DNA of 6,417 bases, from the NCBI GenBank assembly GCA_031255815.1, contig JAIRRU010000237.1, forward strand, positions 1 through 6,417, given 5' to 3'. Positions 5,987 through 6,417 of this stretch are shown in pieces (positions within the stretch are counted from its first letter, which is position 1; every line of letters begins with the position of its first letter). The position numbers and the translations under genes were made by a program. Origin of the DNA: Treponema sp. GTDB lineage: Bacteria > Spirochaetota > Spirochaetia > Treponematales > Breznakiellaceae. The notes beneath the pieces are model-generated. The model ran no database searches, had not been told where the DNA came from, and saw only the letters and a program-made list of their open reading frames with translations.

Positions 5987-6019
5987 GGACGGGATACGAA
6001 AAGTTGAGGAGAAAAGAGA

Positions 6020-6417
6020 ATGGCTTATCAGTGGGACAGCTCCCTGGAAACAGGGCATCAAAAAATCGACAACCAGCATAAACAGCTTATCGCAGCCTTG
6101 AACGCCTTGATCGCCGCATCCAGAGACGGAAAGGGAGAGGCGGAGATATTCAAGACCCTGGACTTCCTGACCGGATATACCGTCTTGCACTTTGCGGACG
6201 AGGAAAAACTGCAGATTCAGTACGACTATCCGGATTACTTTATCCATAAGCGGATACACGATGATTTCAAGAAAACCGTGGGCGAGCTGACCGCGCGGCT
6301 CCGCAACGAGGGCTCCGGGGAAGCCCTGGTAGGGGAGGTTACCGAAGCGGTGGGCGCCTGGCTTCTCAACCACATCAAGGGCGATGATTTCCGCATGGCC
6401 GCCTTCGTTAAATCCAA
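6020..6417 (+). CDS. Bacteriohemerythrin (3' end outside window)
   Basis: This is a non-heme di-iron O2-binding protein of the hemerythrin family, a cytosolic four-helix bundle used for oxygen (or NO) binding, delivery or protection. The visible 132 residues start MAYQWDSSLETGHQKIDNQHKQL, split as the usual N-terminal arm plus helix A. All seven expected iron ligands can be placed: H20, H57 and E61 (HFADE), H76 and H80 (HKRIH), H118 and D123 (HIKGDD). Free-standing bacteriohemerythrins are usually about 130-140 residues, so only a few codons are likely missing; a longer C-terminal fusion cannot be excluded. The ATG at 6020 has GAGGAG at 6006-6011, 8 nt upstream. It starts 33 nt after the NHL/VWA-like gene with no terminator between, so it may be read as the last gene of that operon. 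In an anaerobe or microaerophile an O2-scavenging or sensing role is plausible, as inference. Confidence 0.93.
   Translation, partial: MAYQWDSSLETGHQKIDNQHKQLIAALNALIAASRDGKGEAEIFKTLDFLTGYTVLHFADEEKLQIQYDYPDYFIHKRIHDDFKKTVGELTARLRNEGSGEALVGEVTEAVGAWLLNHIKGDDFRMAAFVKS

Noticed and set aside
5822..6373. 183-residue - strand open frame covering the hemerythrin region
   Set aside because: The + strand here encodes a bacteriohemerythrin with all seven iron ligands, so the antisense frame is a shadow.

Overview
The window reads as a chromosomal piece of a GC-rich spirochaete. My best guess is a treponeme of the termite-gut type. The guess rests on family resemblance: the small clan AA aspartic protease beginning MGEVRTEITL, the divergent galactokinase-like GHMP kinase, and the run of TPR and NHL/VWA-like envelope genes. 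No rRNA or marker gene is present to confirm it. All recognisable genes lie on the + strand. I see no tRNA, rRNA, CRISPR array, IS element or phage gene.

Layout. (1) 1-288 is the 3' end of a flavodoxin-fold NAD(P)H/FMN oxidoreductase. (2) 289-441 is a short AT-rich gap with promoter-like hexamers and a 33-nt hairpin repeat. (3) 442-855 is a one-domain retropepsin-like (clan AA) aspartic protease. (4) 856-1095 is non-coding. It holds a second copy of the 33-nt hairpin, a third diverged hairpin of the same design, an AT-rich promoter-like stretch, and a GC hairpin with a T-run just before the next gene. (5) 1096-5986 is a tightly packed four-gene unit: GHMP/galactokinase-like kinase, SurE nucleotidase, a TPR protein, and a large exported TPR + NHL beta-propeller + VWA-like protein. 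The junctions are a 6-nt gap, a 1-nt TAATG overlap and a 4-nt ATGA overlap, so co-transcription and translational coupling are likely. (6) 6020 to the window end is a bacteriohemerythrin with all seven iron ligands, cut off at its 3' end.

How the genes may work together. The kinase and SurE are cytosolic enzymes that respectively make and remove phosphate monoesters. The next two genes look like protein-scaffold functions, the second outside the cytoplasmic membrane. No shared pathway is evident from sequence alone. The flavoprotein and the hemerythrin at the two ends both suggest redox or O2/NO handling, but they are separate units.

The most unusual signal is the hairpin family around the protease gene. 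The two best copies differ at three of 33 positions, and each difference exchanges a Watson-Crick pair for a G-U pair. That pattern points to a structure kept at the RNA level on the + strand. Other points worth checking are the altered sugar-binding motif of the kinase, the degenerate metal site of the VWA-like domain, the low-complexity SurE tail encoded by a G-quadruplex-type tract, and a terminator-like hairpin in the leader of the kinase operon.
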